From NCBI GenBank assembly GCA_015680685.1, contig MNCI01001925.1, positions 181,181 to 245,180 of the forward strand: DNA of 64,000 nucleotides, given 5' to 3'. This document shows positions 34,970 through 45,379 of the stretch, piece by piece. The notes under the pieces were generated by a model, which had not been told where the DNA came from, did no database searches, and saw only the letters and a list, made by a program, of their open reading frames with translations. The stretch comes from Gnetum montanum (taxonomy: Eukaryota > Streptophyta > Gnetopsida > Gnetales > Gnetaceae). Each line of letters opens with the position of its first letter. Position 1 is the first letter of the stretch. Made by a program: the position numbers and the translations under genes.

Positions 34970-36080
34970 AGATAGGAATGGTTGACTAAATTGGCCAACT
35001 TATTCTCATCCATGTTTACAATCTTGAATGCTCCATTTCCATAGGCTCTAGTGACAAGGAAGGATCCTTCCAAGTTGGCTGAGAATTTATTTGCATGCTC
35101 ATGGATGGCTTTGAGAACTAGGTCACCCTCCTTGATCTTACGCTTGATTAAGTTATGGGGGTGCTACCATTTTTGTGTCTCTTGATAGTGCAAGACATGG
35201 GCAAGTTCTTACATACATTTCTTCTCCACTAAGTCTAGCTCCACTATCCACAACTCCTTACTTTGTTCATCATTGATGAAGTTGGTTAGGGCCACCTAAA
35301 GTGATGGTACATCAAATTAAAAAGGTAAAATAGCTTCAGAACCATAAACCAAGCTATAAGGTGTTACACCACTTATTGTATGGTAAGTTGTATAATAGGC
35401 CCAAAGTGCATGGACAAGATACTCATGCCAATTGAGCTTTCTATTATTGAGCATATTCTTGAGCAAGTTGATGATGGCCTTGTTACTTTTTTTGCTTGTC
35501 CATTGGCATGAGGGTAATAGGGCAATGAGAAATAATGCTTAATTCCTAGGTCTTAATAGAAAATATTTGTTTCTTGGCTGCTAAATTATGGTTCACTGTT
35601 TGTAAATATGGTTATGGGTGTGCAAAAATGAGCTATAATGTTATCTAGGATGAATTTATGGACTTTTTCATATGTAGTTTTCCTTAGGAGAATAGCTTTA
35701 ACCCACTCAGTAAATTATTTAGTTGTGGTGATGATGAAGCTATTTCCCATAGAAGACTTAGATATTATAGGTTCGATGATATCCAAAACACATCATTGAA
35801 ATGAATAGGTTATCTAAGTTTTATGTAACTCAACTAGTGGTACATGTATAAGGTTGCTATGTCATTGGCACGTGTCATAACGCTTAACCTTCTACAAGCA
35901 CTTAGTTTCCATATAGGGTCAATAATAGCCTAACCATCTAATCTTAGTGATCATAGCTCTAGGTCCTATATGCCCCCCACAAACACCCTCATGAACCTAC
36001 TCTAAGACTTTTCTAGACTTGGCTTTACCTATGAACTTTAGCGATATGCCATCATAGGACCATCGACATAATATGTTATC
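34970..36080 (-). pseudogene. pol: Integrase of the minus Tat-like element
   Basis: From about 36000 down: CLWGAYRT-type zinc-finger start with GPRAMITKI-WLGYYW, then LDIIEPIISKSSMGNSFIIT, FTEWVKAILLRKTTYEKVHK, FILDNIIAHFCTPITIFTNS, DLGIKHYFSLPYYPHANGQA. These match the core of Ty3 integrase; the catalytic acidic residues partly survive (TNSEP where TDNGP is usual). Further down LE-H-YLVHALWAYYTTYHTIS-like words give the C-terminal end. Confidence 0.8.
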
Positions 36081-36289
36081 ACCTACTATGACATGTTGTT
36101 TTAATTATTTATGTATAGTGTCCTTTTGAGTAGTAGTTAGGCCTTGTGAGAATTCACCATGCATAAGATAAAATTTAATATTGTCATACCATTCTTTGGT
36201 AGGAGTAGTATGAACTACGACCATAGAGGTATCTATTGCACTCTACATGATGGAGATAGCATAGTTCACAATTAGGGTGGGTAACTAAC

Positions 36290-37760
36290 TAAACACATCT
36301 AGTGTCACATTGAGGACTAATGTTATAATTGCATCTGCTATAGCATTCTCATTTCAAGGTATGCATTGGATATCAATATTTGTAAATTATTTTAACAATT
36401 GCTTTCCTAGGTCACAGTAAAGTTGTAAATGTTTGGCTTTACATGCATAGACCTTGGTCACTTGGTTAACCACAAGTTGGAAATTTCCTTTAATCATTAA
36501 TTATTTGATTTCTAGGTCATGAGCTACCATCATTACTTTGATCAAATCTTGATACTCCTATATATTGTTGGTACATGAAAACTAATGACTCATGGTTTGC
36601 CAAGTGCTAATATCGGACCCCTGTTATTGGACCCTTGATATTAGGCACAATATATTAGGTTTGATGAGTCCCAATATAAGACCCTTGATATTGAACCCTC
36701 GATATCGGGTACACGATATTGTGACCTAACAAGCGATATTGGATACATGATATCGTGGTTCCTGTGTGAGCCTATAAATACACAATGGGGCACATGGGAA
36801 AGGCATAGGAAGTTAGTATTAGAGTAGGATATTTTTGTCAATTTTTCCTCTTAACCCTTTCCTCAATGCATGCCCACAGTGTGATGATTGTAATTGTATC
36901 GAACCTTTATTCAAGTGTGACATACTTGGACACACACATGACTGGAAATAAAGATCAAGATTACTTCATCATTACAACATTCAGTTAATTTTAATTGTTA
37001 TTTATTGCTTTCATAATTAATATTTCTCCACCTTCATCTCCTATCCTTGTTAGTAAATGTGGAATGAGTATGACTTAATCACAAGCATTTAAGTGTGACT
37101 ACTTGGTATCCTAGTAGCATACCTAGAACATGCACTTGGTAGTCCTAGTGGTAGTACACGAGGTCCAAGATGTGTATAGATGATTAAGGGATGGATGCTC
37201 ATTGCACTTAGTCTAGCTTAGAGTCTCTTCACCCTTTCCCTCTTAGCTTAATTAAGGCTATTTTCCATTGCCTCTAGGAGTGGCACTAGTTTAGGACCAT
37301 ATCATATACCTCACTCTGGACTAAACCATATGTGACAAAGCAAATACTAGTCTAGGTGGGAAGACAGCGAACTACAATCAATGAGTAACTATTTAGATAT
37401 CACAACTAGTCCATCTGCAGAGTTCAACTAGATCATGTGTGAATGATCATATTCATATGATTGAGTGTATGGGTACCTCGCCACTCATCAAAAACTCAAA
37501 ATGATAGGTGAAGGATCAGATTTCACCATATGGAAATGTTACAATGGTAGTAACACTAGCCCCATGGGTAGTTGAAGCTTTGTCAAAGATCATGACCACC
37601 TCATAGCCCTTAGGCACTTAGCTAATGGAATTTATATATTCATTAAGAGACTCAAGATCTATGGCTACATGATCATCAATAAGTGAAATAGTGAGTTGTA
37701 TAGCTATAACTTCACCTTTCCTTGAGGATTGAGAGATGTAACGAAGGTCAAACTCTATGG
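36290..37760 (-). pseudogene. pol: Second RNase H (archaeal type) of the Tat-like element, split by a solo LTR
   Basis: Above the insertion (37760-37496) minus reads TTHGASVTTIVTFPYGEI and FTYHFEF; below it (36577-36290) SCTNNI-EYQDLIKVMMVAH, MIKGNFQLVVNQVTKVYACK, AKHLQLYCDLGKQLLK, then CIP-NENAIADAIITLVLNV. The same words occur uninterrupted in the plus copy (TTHGGSVATVITFPF..., LCTNNVADYKGLLRG, GDTKLVIK, NTVANALATLAL). One catalytic Asp position is Asn here (GNFQLV for GDSQLV). Confidence 0.8.
36583..37490 (+). mobile_element. Solo Athila-like LTR nested in the Tat-like pol
   Basis: It begins TAATGACTCATGG (compare TGATGAATCATG in the 10.5-20.7 kb LTRs; TG has become TA) and ends GGGTACCTCGCCACTCATCA. 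It also shares GAGCCTATAAATACAC (TATA box, about 36769) and the tail from GACTACTTGGTATCC to the end. The five bases AAAAC flank both ends (36578-36582 and 37491-37495), a perfect target-site duplication. Length 908 bp, about equal to the full element's LTRs. A full element recombined between its LTRs would leave exactly this. Confidence 0.9.
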
Positions 37761-37764
37761 TTAT

Positions 37765-38880
37765 GGCATTCTGTTAGGCGATATAGTTACTTTCATAAAT
37801 GTTGGTAATTATGTCTCTAAGCATGTTATATTTGAAAATGATGTTGACTTGGCTCTTGAAGAGGTAATATCTCAAATTCTTTAATGAGAATACTAGTACT
37901 AGATAATAGTTCTCCACTTTAGTATATTGAGTCTTGTGGGTAAAAAATGCATGGCTAAGATGGGATACTAGCAACTTTGCTCCATCATCATGTTTCTAAT
38001 AGAGTAAAAAGATGATGAACATGTTAAAGATAGCAAGGTAAATGTAAAATGGTTTAATCTCTTTTAGAGGATAGACCATTGGCAGTTGTACCAACTATTG
38101 CTTAAGTTTTTCAAAGGCCTACTAGCATTGAGCTATCCACTCATAGTGAGTCCCTTTCTTAAGTAAGTGTTACATGGGTTGTAACTTATTCTTAACCCTA
38201 GCAATAAACCTATGAATAAATTGTAATTTTCCTTGTAATCCTCAAAGCTTTGTAAGGTTGGTAGGTGCTACTAATTTGGATATGGCCTTCACCTTATTAG
38301 GATCAATATGAATCCCTGCTTCAAACACTACAAAACCAAGCATCTTATCAGTTAACACTGGAGACATACTTCTTGGGATTAAGCCTAAGCTTGTGTACTT
38401 AAGGCATAATTTGAACACATGATCTAGGTCATTAGCAAGGTCATTGGACACTTTGGACTTAATATCTATATTGTCTACGTAATCATTGAGCAAACCTAGC
38501 ATGTAATTGATAAAGATATAGGTCATGAATCTCTAGTAAGTTGCTCCCACATTATTAAAGATAAAGGGAATCATTGTATAGAAAAAGGTACCCTAAGGAG
38601 TCATGAAGGTCATGCTAAGTTGGTGTTATATGTTGATCCTAATTTGATTGTATCCCAAGAATCCATCTATAAAGGATAAGAAGGCATGTTCAGCCGTAGT
38701 ATCGATAAGTGGATCAATACTAGGCAAATGATCAATGAAGGCCATTCTAAGGATTTTTCAATGGAGCTGATGTGGTCAACAAGACTCTCAGGCATAAGAT
38801 CTAGAAAATTAAGGTTAATACATTACTTAACATCATCATGGGATCCATGTAGATACAAAGGCATAGTAATCTACTCCTAG
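37765..38880 (-). pseudogene. pol: RT and RNase H of the minus Tat-like element
   Basis: RT: IDTTAEHAFLSFIDGFLGYN (about 38690), then MTYIFINYMLGLLNDYVDNI (38526 down), where YVDD has become YVDN, then KMLGFVVFEAGIHIDPNKVK. RNase H: LLVSHLSHAFFTHKTQYTKV, ENYYLVLVFSLKNLRYYLFK, SQVNIIFKYNML (37974-37800). Stops between these parts. Closely related to 45.4-46.6 kb. Confidence 0.85.
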
Positions 38881-39089
38881 GTACTTATACTTTCATCCTA
38901 CATGTTAATCAAAAGAATATTTAGTAACACCTGGGTAGAAGTGAATAAACAATGTTAACATGCTATAAAATTATGCAAATACATGCTATTCTAATGCAAA
39001 CAAGGTCATCCAAGACTATAAGAAGAGTAAAAATAAGAAACTAAGATGCAATAAGGGCTAGACAAAGGGCCAATAAGGCCACAAATGAT

Positions 39090-39445
39090 CAACAAGGATC
39101 ACAATTTTGCTAGTTTAAGATCTTAGTGGGCCATAATGACATGGTGTAAAATGGTGATTATGGAAGGTCAAACCACATCACCAAATACCAATAAAAGGCT
39201 AAACAAGGCTATATAAGACTATAGTATAGAGAATCTAGCACTAACATATTGAGATAGGAAGTAGTAGTGAGGCTAAACAAGGTCAATAATGCAATAGGTC
39301 TTTATATGATAAGAAAAGGCCCCAAATAAGGTAAAGTGGGATATATTTGGTGAACCTCGGTAAAAAAATGATAAAAAATGGTTAGATTCTATCAATTTTA
39401 GGCCTTAGTGGGTCATGGCTTAAGGCTATAAGGATCATGAGTTAG
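39090..39445 (-). repeat. TTAAACTAGC minisatellite remnants, 5' side of the minus Tat-like pol
   Basis: On plus, GCTAGTTTAAGATCTTAGTG (39108) and TTTTAGGCCTTAGTGGGTCA (about 39397) are inverted forms of the CTAAGACCTTAAACTAGCAA units at 44.84-44.99 kb, which sit in the same place relative to the plus copy. Confidence 0.6.
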
Positions 39446-40229
39446 TTTGTGCATCAATCAAGGTTGTTTCTAGGCTATTTGGACTAAAAAACTAAGGGTT
39501 TCAAAGCTTTCATGCTAGATCCTCCCTTGTTTCCATTATAGCTAGCATGGAAGGAATGATACCTAGCATGCATGAAACATCTAGAGGATTTTCAAGGCTT
39601 ATTTTGACATAGTTGAATGGGGAAGGTCATAGGCTACGTTTGAGACTAGTTTCAATCTCCAGGACTTCTCTTTTTAACCTAAAAGTATCTTCCACATTGG
39701 TTCCATGATGGAAAGCATGGAGCCAATGTGGAAACCAAGGAAAACATGTTAGATGACATCCAAAGAGTCAAAATTAAGGTTCTGGGGCCTTCACAAGGTA
39801 GTGCAAGGCTAGAGCTATCAAAATTGATCATTGTGAGGGTCAAGAAAGGCTAAAAGATAGCTCTTAAAGTAATATTCCCTTGTCTTCACATTGGCCAATG
39901 TGGATGGGGATGGGGGGCTTGGTGTAGAGAATTTAAATCTAGGCTAGAACCAAGTTTTCGTAGTTGTGCATCTCCTAGCTATGTTTTGAGGCCATCTTGA
40001 TGAGATTTTGAGTGTTAAACTGAGCTTGAGGTAGTTGGCTACTATGAAGTAGAGGTGGAACCCTTGATTTTTAATTTTAGGATGATCTGGATAGCAAATA
40101 AACTAGGTTTCTAGGCCCCTAGGGATACAAACTATGACTTCCAAAGTTTTTGGTCAATTTTAGTCATGTTTGAAGGTTGTTTAAGCCCATTCAAGGCTAC
40201 ACCCCCCTTGATCCATGTTTTGGGGTGTT

Positions 40230-40268
40230 TGGGGGGGGGGGGGGGGGGGGGGGGGNNNNGGGGGGGGG
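40230..40268. other. G homopolymer with a 4-N gap
   Basis: 26 G (40230-40255), NNNN, then 9 G. Probably a hard-to-read G tract whose length is unknown, not a biological feature by itself. Confidence 0.8.
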
Positions 40269-41557
40269 TGTTGTTGGTCTATCATGGAGGATGGGAGTTG
40301 ATGAATTATATGTGCTAAAGCAAGGTTAAACTAGTGCAATATTAAGGCTATGGGATCCTAGGCTTCACTAGTGTAGGTTTTTAACCTCTCAGGTTGTTAA
40401 CATGTTGTCAAAAGTGGAAAAGCAAAAATTTCATGCTAGCACCATACTAGCTAGCATGGAAGAAGGGGTGCCTAGAGTGAATAGATCATAAATACTAGAT
40501 CTAGGCTAGTTTTTACCACAATCAATCATTAATGTTGGCTTGTGGGGTTGCCAATGTTAAGGCTTAGGATTAGAGTCAAAATCTAGCAGTTTCTAGGGTC
40601 TCTAAGTGGTTTTTTTGAGTTATATCTTTGGATTCACAGTTCTCCATGCTAGCCAATGTGGAGGAAATTAAAGGATGGATTTTTTTCAATAGCTCTTGAA
40701 CATGCATGTGTGTTTCTAGGGTCACTAGTGTCAATGGCTAAGGCTCATGATCAAGATTTGGTAATTTTGAAGGTTGTTAGGTAGTTTTTGGGTTGAACCA
40801 CCTTATTCCATGTTGGCTCCACACTCACCAACATGGATGTAAAATTAAAGATTAAGGGGAAGTATTTTTTGATTAATTTTGAATGTGCATGTCCATTCTT
40901 AGGATCATTAGTGCTGATGGTTAGAGCCTAGGATCAGAACCTAGCAATTTTGAGGGTCTCTTGAGAGTTTTTTAGGTTGCCTCTTTAGTTTCACATTGGC
41001 TCCACATTGGCCAATGTGGAACCAATGTAGAAAATCTTAGGAGGTTGAATTATGACTATTTAGGTCTAAATTTTTAAGCTTTGGCAACTCTCAGATGTGT
41101 GGACAGGGTTGTAGGATAAGTATAGGTTAGTTTCATATGATTTTGATGCATCTATGACCTCCCATGGACCTTCCTAGCTACATCTACACTAGTTCCATGC
41201 TGGTTAGCATGGAAGATAGGGATGCTCAATGTTGAGGCCAAGAAACTCATGAAACATGATCAATTTTGAGAAGTTTTAGCTACTAGACCCTCTAGGAAGG
41301 CTAGGTTGTTGATAGAAGTTCATTTGGAGGTAAATCTTGATAGATTTGGCTATTCCCCATCCATCCATGCTAGCTTCATGTTGGCTAGCATGGATAGGAT
41401 CTCCTGCCACTATGGATGAACTTGGAGTCAAGTTTTTTGGCCAATTTCAATACATTTCAATAGGTTTTCAAGGTTGCTAGGGCTGTAGAGGATTAAGGGT
41501 CCTAATTTGATGTCAAAATAAATTAGTTTGAAGGCTCCTAGGTGTTCATTTAGTCAT

Positions 41558-41676
41558 NNNNNNNNNNNNNNNNNNNNNNNNNNNNNNNNNNNNNNNNNNN
41601 NNNNNNNNNNNNNNNNNNNNNNNNNNNNNNNNNNNNNNNNNNNNNNNNNNNNNNNNNNNNNNNNNNNNNNNNNNNN
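41558..41676. other. Assembly gap of 119 N
   Basis: Unknown sequence within the palindrome array; any reading frame crossing it is meaningless. Confidence 0.99.
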
Positions 41677-42308
41677 GGGGGTGGTCGTAGTGGGGAAGGG
41701 AAGGAGGTAATGACTTTTGGCCTTTTCTAACCAATTTTATGATGTTTGAAGGGTCTAAGAAACATCGACAAGGTCTAGAGGTCACTAAGGTAGGCCATTG
41801 AGCTATTTCTAGCTATATAGAAGGTTATACTATACATCCCTAGCGCATTCATTCTAGCTCCATGTTGGCCAATATGGAGAGGGAGGTTCACCAGTGAGGA
41901 GAAGCTTCAAGGATGAACATGTGGGCCCACTCTAGGGGTCAAATTTGGATGTGATGGGTACTAGGGGGTAAGAATGGATGTCATCCCCTAGCTTCATGTA
42001 GGGCCATGTTTCCCCAACATGGAAACCCAAAGTCTCTAGTTTTAGTAAGGTCTAATCCCCTTTTGGGGCCTAGGATTGAATGAGGTAGGTTACAATTTCT
42101 AAAAGTGGCAAGGGAGCTAGGTTTTAGGAGGTGGGATGCATGCATCGAAGTTGGAACTAGGTTGCCCAATGTGGATGCATAGGGGTTAAGGCTAGACCAT
42201 GACTTTAGAAGTTCCAAGGGGTTAAAACCCTAGCATTGATGGTGTTTTTGGTTTAAAAACACTGTGTATGAGGGTGTATGGTGGGGTCCATGGTCCACAA
42301 TTTTAAGA

Positions 42309-42734
42309 ACTAGCTTATATATATATATTAATTGGCCGAGATGATTTTTAAGAAGATGATGTTAACCAAGTTTGACTACTGGATGAGGTAACAAGACAAC
42401 TAAAAGTGGAATCACTCATCCCTTCTTTCTTTCTCTACCACTTACCCAATTTAGTTTTACCCTCTTAGTCAGGTTTGTTCTATCTTTGTTTGTTCATATA
42501 ATTTCTTAGAAATAAATTTCTTGCATAACTAATAGCTTAAAAATGCCATGAACAAACAAAGATAGAATGAACTTGACTAAGAGGGTAAAACTAAGTTAGG
42601 TAAGTGGTAGAGAAATAGAGGAGGGATGAGTGATTTTGTTTTTAGTTATCTTGTTACCTTGTCTAGTAGTTGGGCTTGGTTAACATCATCCTTTTTAAAA
42701 TCATTTTGGCCAATTGATATATATAAAAGCTAGT
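42309..42734. mobile_element. 426-bp foldback element (MITE-like)
   Basis: Arms 42309-42497 and 42548-42734 are inverted copies with mismatches only here and there, around a 50-bp loop. Ends are ACTAGCTTATATATATAT and ATATATATAAAAGCTAGT. Inside, TTTTACCCTCTTAGTCA, CTCTACCACTTACC and ATGATGTTAACCAAG pair with their complements in the other arm. No clear target-site duplication. Almost the whole element could fold into one hairpin, so small RNA production is possible but not shown. Confidence 0.85.
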
Positions 42735-43084
42735 GGAGAAATTTCATAGGGTATGAGTAGAATTTAATTATTTTTTAAAGTTTTTAAGTTATTAATTATC
42801 ATTATAAAGGATATAGTTATAAATGTTTAGGCTATTAAAATATTAATAGACCTATTTAAATAACATCACTATTTACATTTCAAATAATATATACTAGTAA
42901 ACATAAATTGGTAGAAATAAAAGTTCATATATTTCATATATGTTGATGAAGGAATACATTACATAATTATTGCAACAAACATTACAAAGTTGTAAAATAG
43001 GATTGAGAAAAAGGCAAAATACAGTGATAAGTGTGAACTCAATATTCCTAATCCTTGAATTAAGTAAAATGAAATTCCTATGCA
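42735..43084. other. AT-rich sequence between foldback and helicase
   Basis: No gene supported; the 80-codon frame on minus at 43136-42894 overlaps the helicase end only in its first codons. Confidence 0.4.
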
Positions 43085-44640
43085 ATTCTACTATGGAGAT
43101 GTTTAGCATTTGAAATATTTCTATATCTTTGCACAAAGAAAGGAGGATGAATCTTCAAATAATTAATGGTCTTGACTCAAGATAATGCAACAAACATTAG
43201 ACATGTAACTTCTCTTGAACCAATGTCAATAGTACCCTTATCTAGTGTCATTCCTTGAGATTTATTAATAGTTATGGTCCATGCCAACCATAATAGTAAT
43301 TTACACAATGCTCCTCGGACCATAGGTATAATTGGCACATGATGAGGATTACCATTATCAAAGGGACATCCGATGTAGGAGTCAAAATTAACAACAACGT
43401 ATGATGGTAATGCAAATGGCTATTTACCTAGATGATACATAATAATGTGGATCGTTTCAAGTGCAGCATTCACCAATCCTACTTTAGGCCAAAGGTTAAT
43501 TATGAGCATAACCTTTGCACCTTCACATATAAGCAAAGATTGCTTAATATCATCATTGTCATCATCTAAGATTTTAAATCCATGGGGATCTCTATCTACT
43601 ACACAAACAATAATGGGCCTTTGCATTGTTTGCAACATCTTCTTATTATGTGATTGGACTTTATCCTTCATATCATATAAATGCATTGATTTTTCAAAAT
43701 TTTCTAATCCACTTGAAGTGGATTGAGGATTCATTCAATTAGCCAAGAAATTATAATCTTCATCATGGCGTTTTCCTTCTCTAATATGCATTAATACTTC
43801 CTTGACACTTTGTTGTTGAGGATCAGTTCTAGACTAATAAAAAACTGCATCTAAAATAACAAAGGTATGAAATGATTGTCAAACCCCTATAATATCTTGA
43901 TTCTTGCATGAGTAAGGCACAACATCAAGCATAGGAGAAAGTTAATCTATAGCACCTATTAGTATAACTGATCTCCCTCCAAAAACTTCATTTTGATTCT
44001 CTGGAAAATATCTCTTAGTTTTCTACCAATTATTTGTAATAATCTTCCTTCCAAAAAACTCATTTCATCAATTATTATATATCTTACTTGTGTATGTTGA
44101 CATTGTATACATATCTTTATAGAGGAAGAGTGTTCATTGTAGGCATCTATTTCAATGCTCAAACTAGATGAATGGTTGCTATGTTAATGTTAAATGCCAC
44201 AGCTCCTATGGATGCCATGACAAGTAAAGCATTATTTTTTTCATGGTAGTATTTAATGAAATTATTACAAAGTGCACCTATGAGAAATGAATTTCTAGTA
44301 CCAACTGTTCCCTAGATAATCATTCATTAAGGGGAAACAACTTCATTCATTGACTATGAAAACATCATGTGGCCTACAATTTTATTGTAGCATTTCTTTT
44401 GGTTTGCATCTAGCTTATTAGAATTATAGACACTATAGTCATGATCAATAACAATCATTGAGTGAGATGCATTATTGTTGGTAATAAAGATTGTAGTGAA
44501 CTTTGCAACATCCTCTCTTGGATACAATAACATAAATCCATGCATTCTATCAACATCTCATAGGCCAAGCATCTCTAATATTGTTCTATGAAAATGACCT
44601 ATTGATAAGAGACAATGGTTTAAGATTTCAAAATAATATT
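43085..44640 (-). pseudogene. PIF1-type DNA helicase remnant, perhaps of a Helitron
   Basis: Reading down from 44545: NKLDANQKKCYNKIVGHM (QxxxYN start motif), GTVGTRNSFLIGALCNNFIK (Walker A, normally GxxGTGKS, about 44315), SIGAVAFNINIATIHLV (AxTGxAAxxIxGxTIH type), VRYIIIDEMSFLEGRLLQII (DEMS motif II, about 44080), AKVMLIINLWPKVGLVNAAL (about 43540), LAWTITINKSQGMTLDKGTI (motif V, about 43280) and FVALS-VKTINYLKIHPPF (motif VI region; Arg missing because of a TGA). The order is that of PIF1 helicases. GMTL instead of GQTL is seen in some PIF1 branches. No Rep endonuclease motif was found, so Helitron origin is a guess. Confidence 0.85.
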
Positions 44641-44689
44641 CCTCATGATCTTGCACCTAGGGCATTACATCTACAAATCAATGAGGTAA

Positions 44690-44800
44690 GGGGTGTAACT
44701 TTCATGTCTTGAATAACATGGAACACCCCTGCAGCATAGCACCACTGTAGCGTAACATGTTCCCGCTGCAGCATAGCACTTGGCTACAGCGTAGCAAGTG
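44690..44800. repeat. Palindromic GCAGCATAGC / GCTACAGCGTAGC words
   Basis: CCTGCAGCATAGCACC, CTGTAGCGTAAC, GCTGCAGCATAGCACTTGG and CTACAGCGTAGCAAG follow each other. They match the GCTACGCTAC / GTAGCGTAGC words of LTR C and the TACGCT words of LTR D. They lie 5' of the plus Tat-like pol. Confidence 0.5.
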
Positions 44801-44837
44801 GATCCACCGAAATTTTCACTCCACCTCTACAGGTTTT

Positions 44838-44995
44838 ACATTGTTACGATCTGCCAGAACCTTAAACTAGAAACCTTAACCTCCTTTACATTTTAAACTT
44901 GTTATGATCCGCTAAGACCTTAAACTAGCAATTTGAATTTAGAAATTTTGTATAGTAGCGATCTGCTAAGACCTTAAACTGGCAACTATCTTATG
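44838..44995 (+). repeat. TTAAACTAGC minisatellite, 5' side of the plus Tat-like pol
   Basis: Three units: TTACGATCTGCCAGAACCTT/AAACTAG, TTATGATCCGCTAAGACCTT/AAACTAG, AGCGATCTGCTAAGACCTT/AAACTGG, at about 44841, 44896 and 44954. Confidence 0.75.
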
Positions 44996-45379
44996 TTGCA
45001 TTATTTATTTACATATATTCATTACATACTATTGATTCAAACAAGTATCACTTGACTTGGCCTATTTGCTTATTGTGATAGGTCCAATTGAAAAAAATGG
45101 CTATGCATGGTGATCTTTGTTCGCCTTTGACCTTGACAGGTCCCTACAGTAGATTTACAAGATGCTTGAATCTAGAATCAGTAGACTTTGAATTATCCTC
45201 TTGTGACACTTACGTAGCATCCTTAGAAGCACCCATAGACTAGCTCGAACACCTAGTCTAGGCCCTAGTCCTAGAGGCAGGGGATGTGATTGAGGACCCT
45301 CTTATTGAAATCCCTATAACTACCTCTAGAGGTGAAGCAAAACCCTAAAAGTTAGCTTCGTTTTACATTCACAGGTACA

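Larger units (their letters stand above)
32353..39440 (-). mobile_element. Tat-like Ty3/gypsy element, minus copy, 5' side incomplete
   Basis: On minus the order is RT, RNase H, second RNase H, integrase, minisatellite, purine tract, 3' LTR. A second, archaeal-type RNase H between RNase H and integrase is the mark of the Tat/Ogre lineage. Wording agrees closely with the plus copy at 45-48.6 kb (FMDGFLGYNQI type RT; LNDYVDNI). A solo LTR of another family is nested at 36583-37490. No gag precedes RT: instead the minisatellite (39.1-39.4 kb) and a palindrome array (39.5-42.3 kb) are there. Many stops; dead. Confidence 0.85.
39480..42295. repeat. Long array of palindrome-bearing units (CCATGCTAGC / GCTAGCATGG)
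   Basis: A short inverted word occurs about every 150-220 bases: near 39510, 39690, 39880, 40433, 40650, 40805, 41002, 41200, 41365, 41850 and 41990. Best kept: CATGCTAGC-9-GCTAGCATG at 40433-40459, the perfect palindrome CCACATTGGCCAATGTGG at 41002-41019, and CCATGCTAGC-9-GCTAGCATGG at 41365-41393. Between them recur AGGTTGTTAGGG, GGGTCAA and TTTTGAGG words. Units are diverged. Two assembly gaps lie inside. The array lies 5' of the minus Tat-like pol. Confidence 0.7.

Noticed and set aside
40230-40268. Long G tract as a G-quadruplex signal
   Set aside because: It contains an NNNN gap and is probably an unreliable homopolymer call.
41528-41785. Frames crossing the 119-N gap
   Set aside because: They consist mainly of unknown residues.
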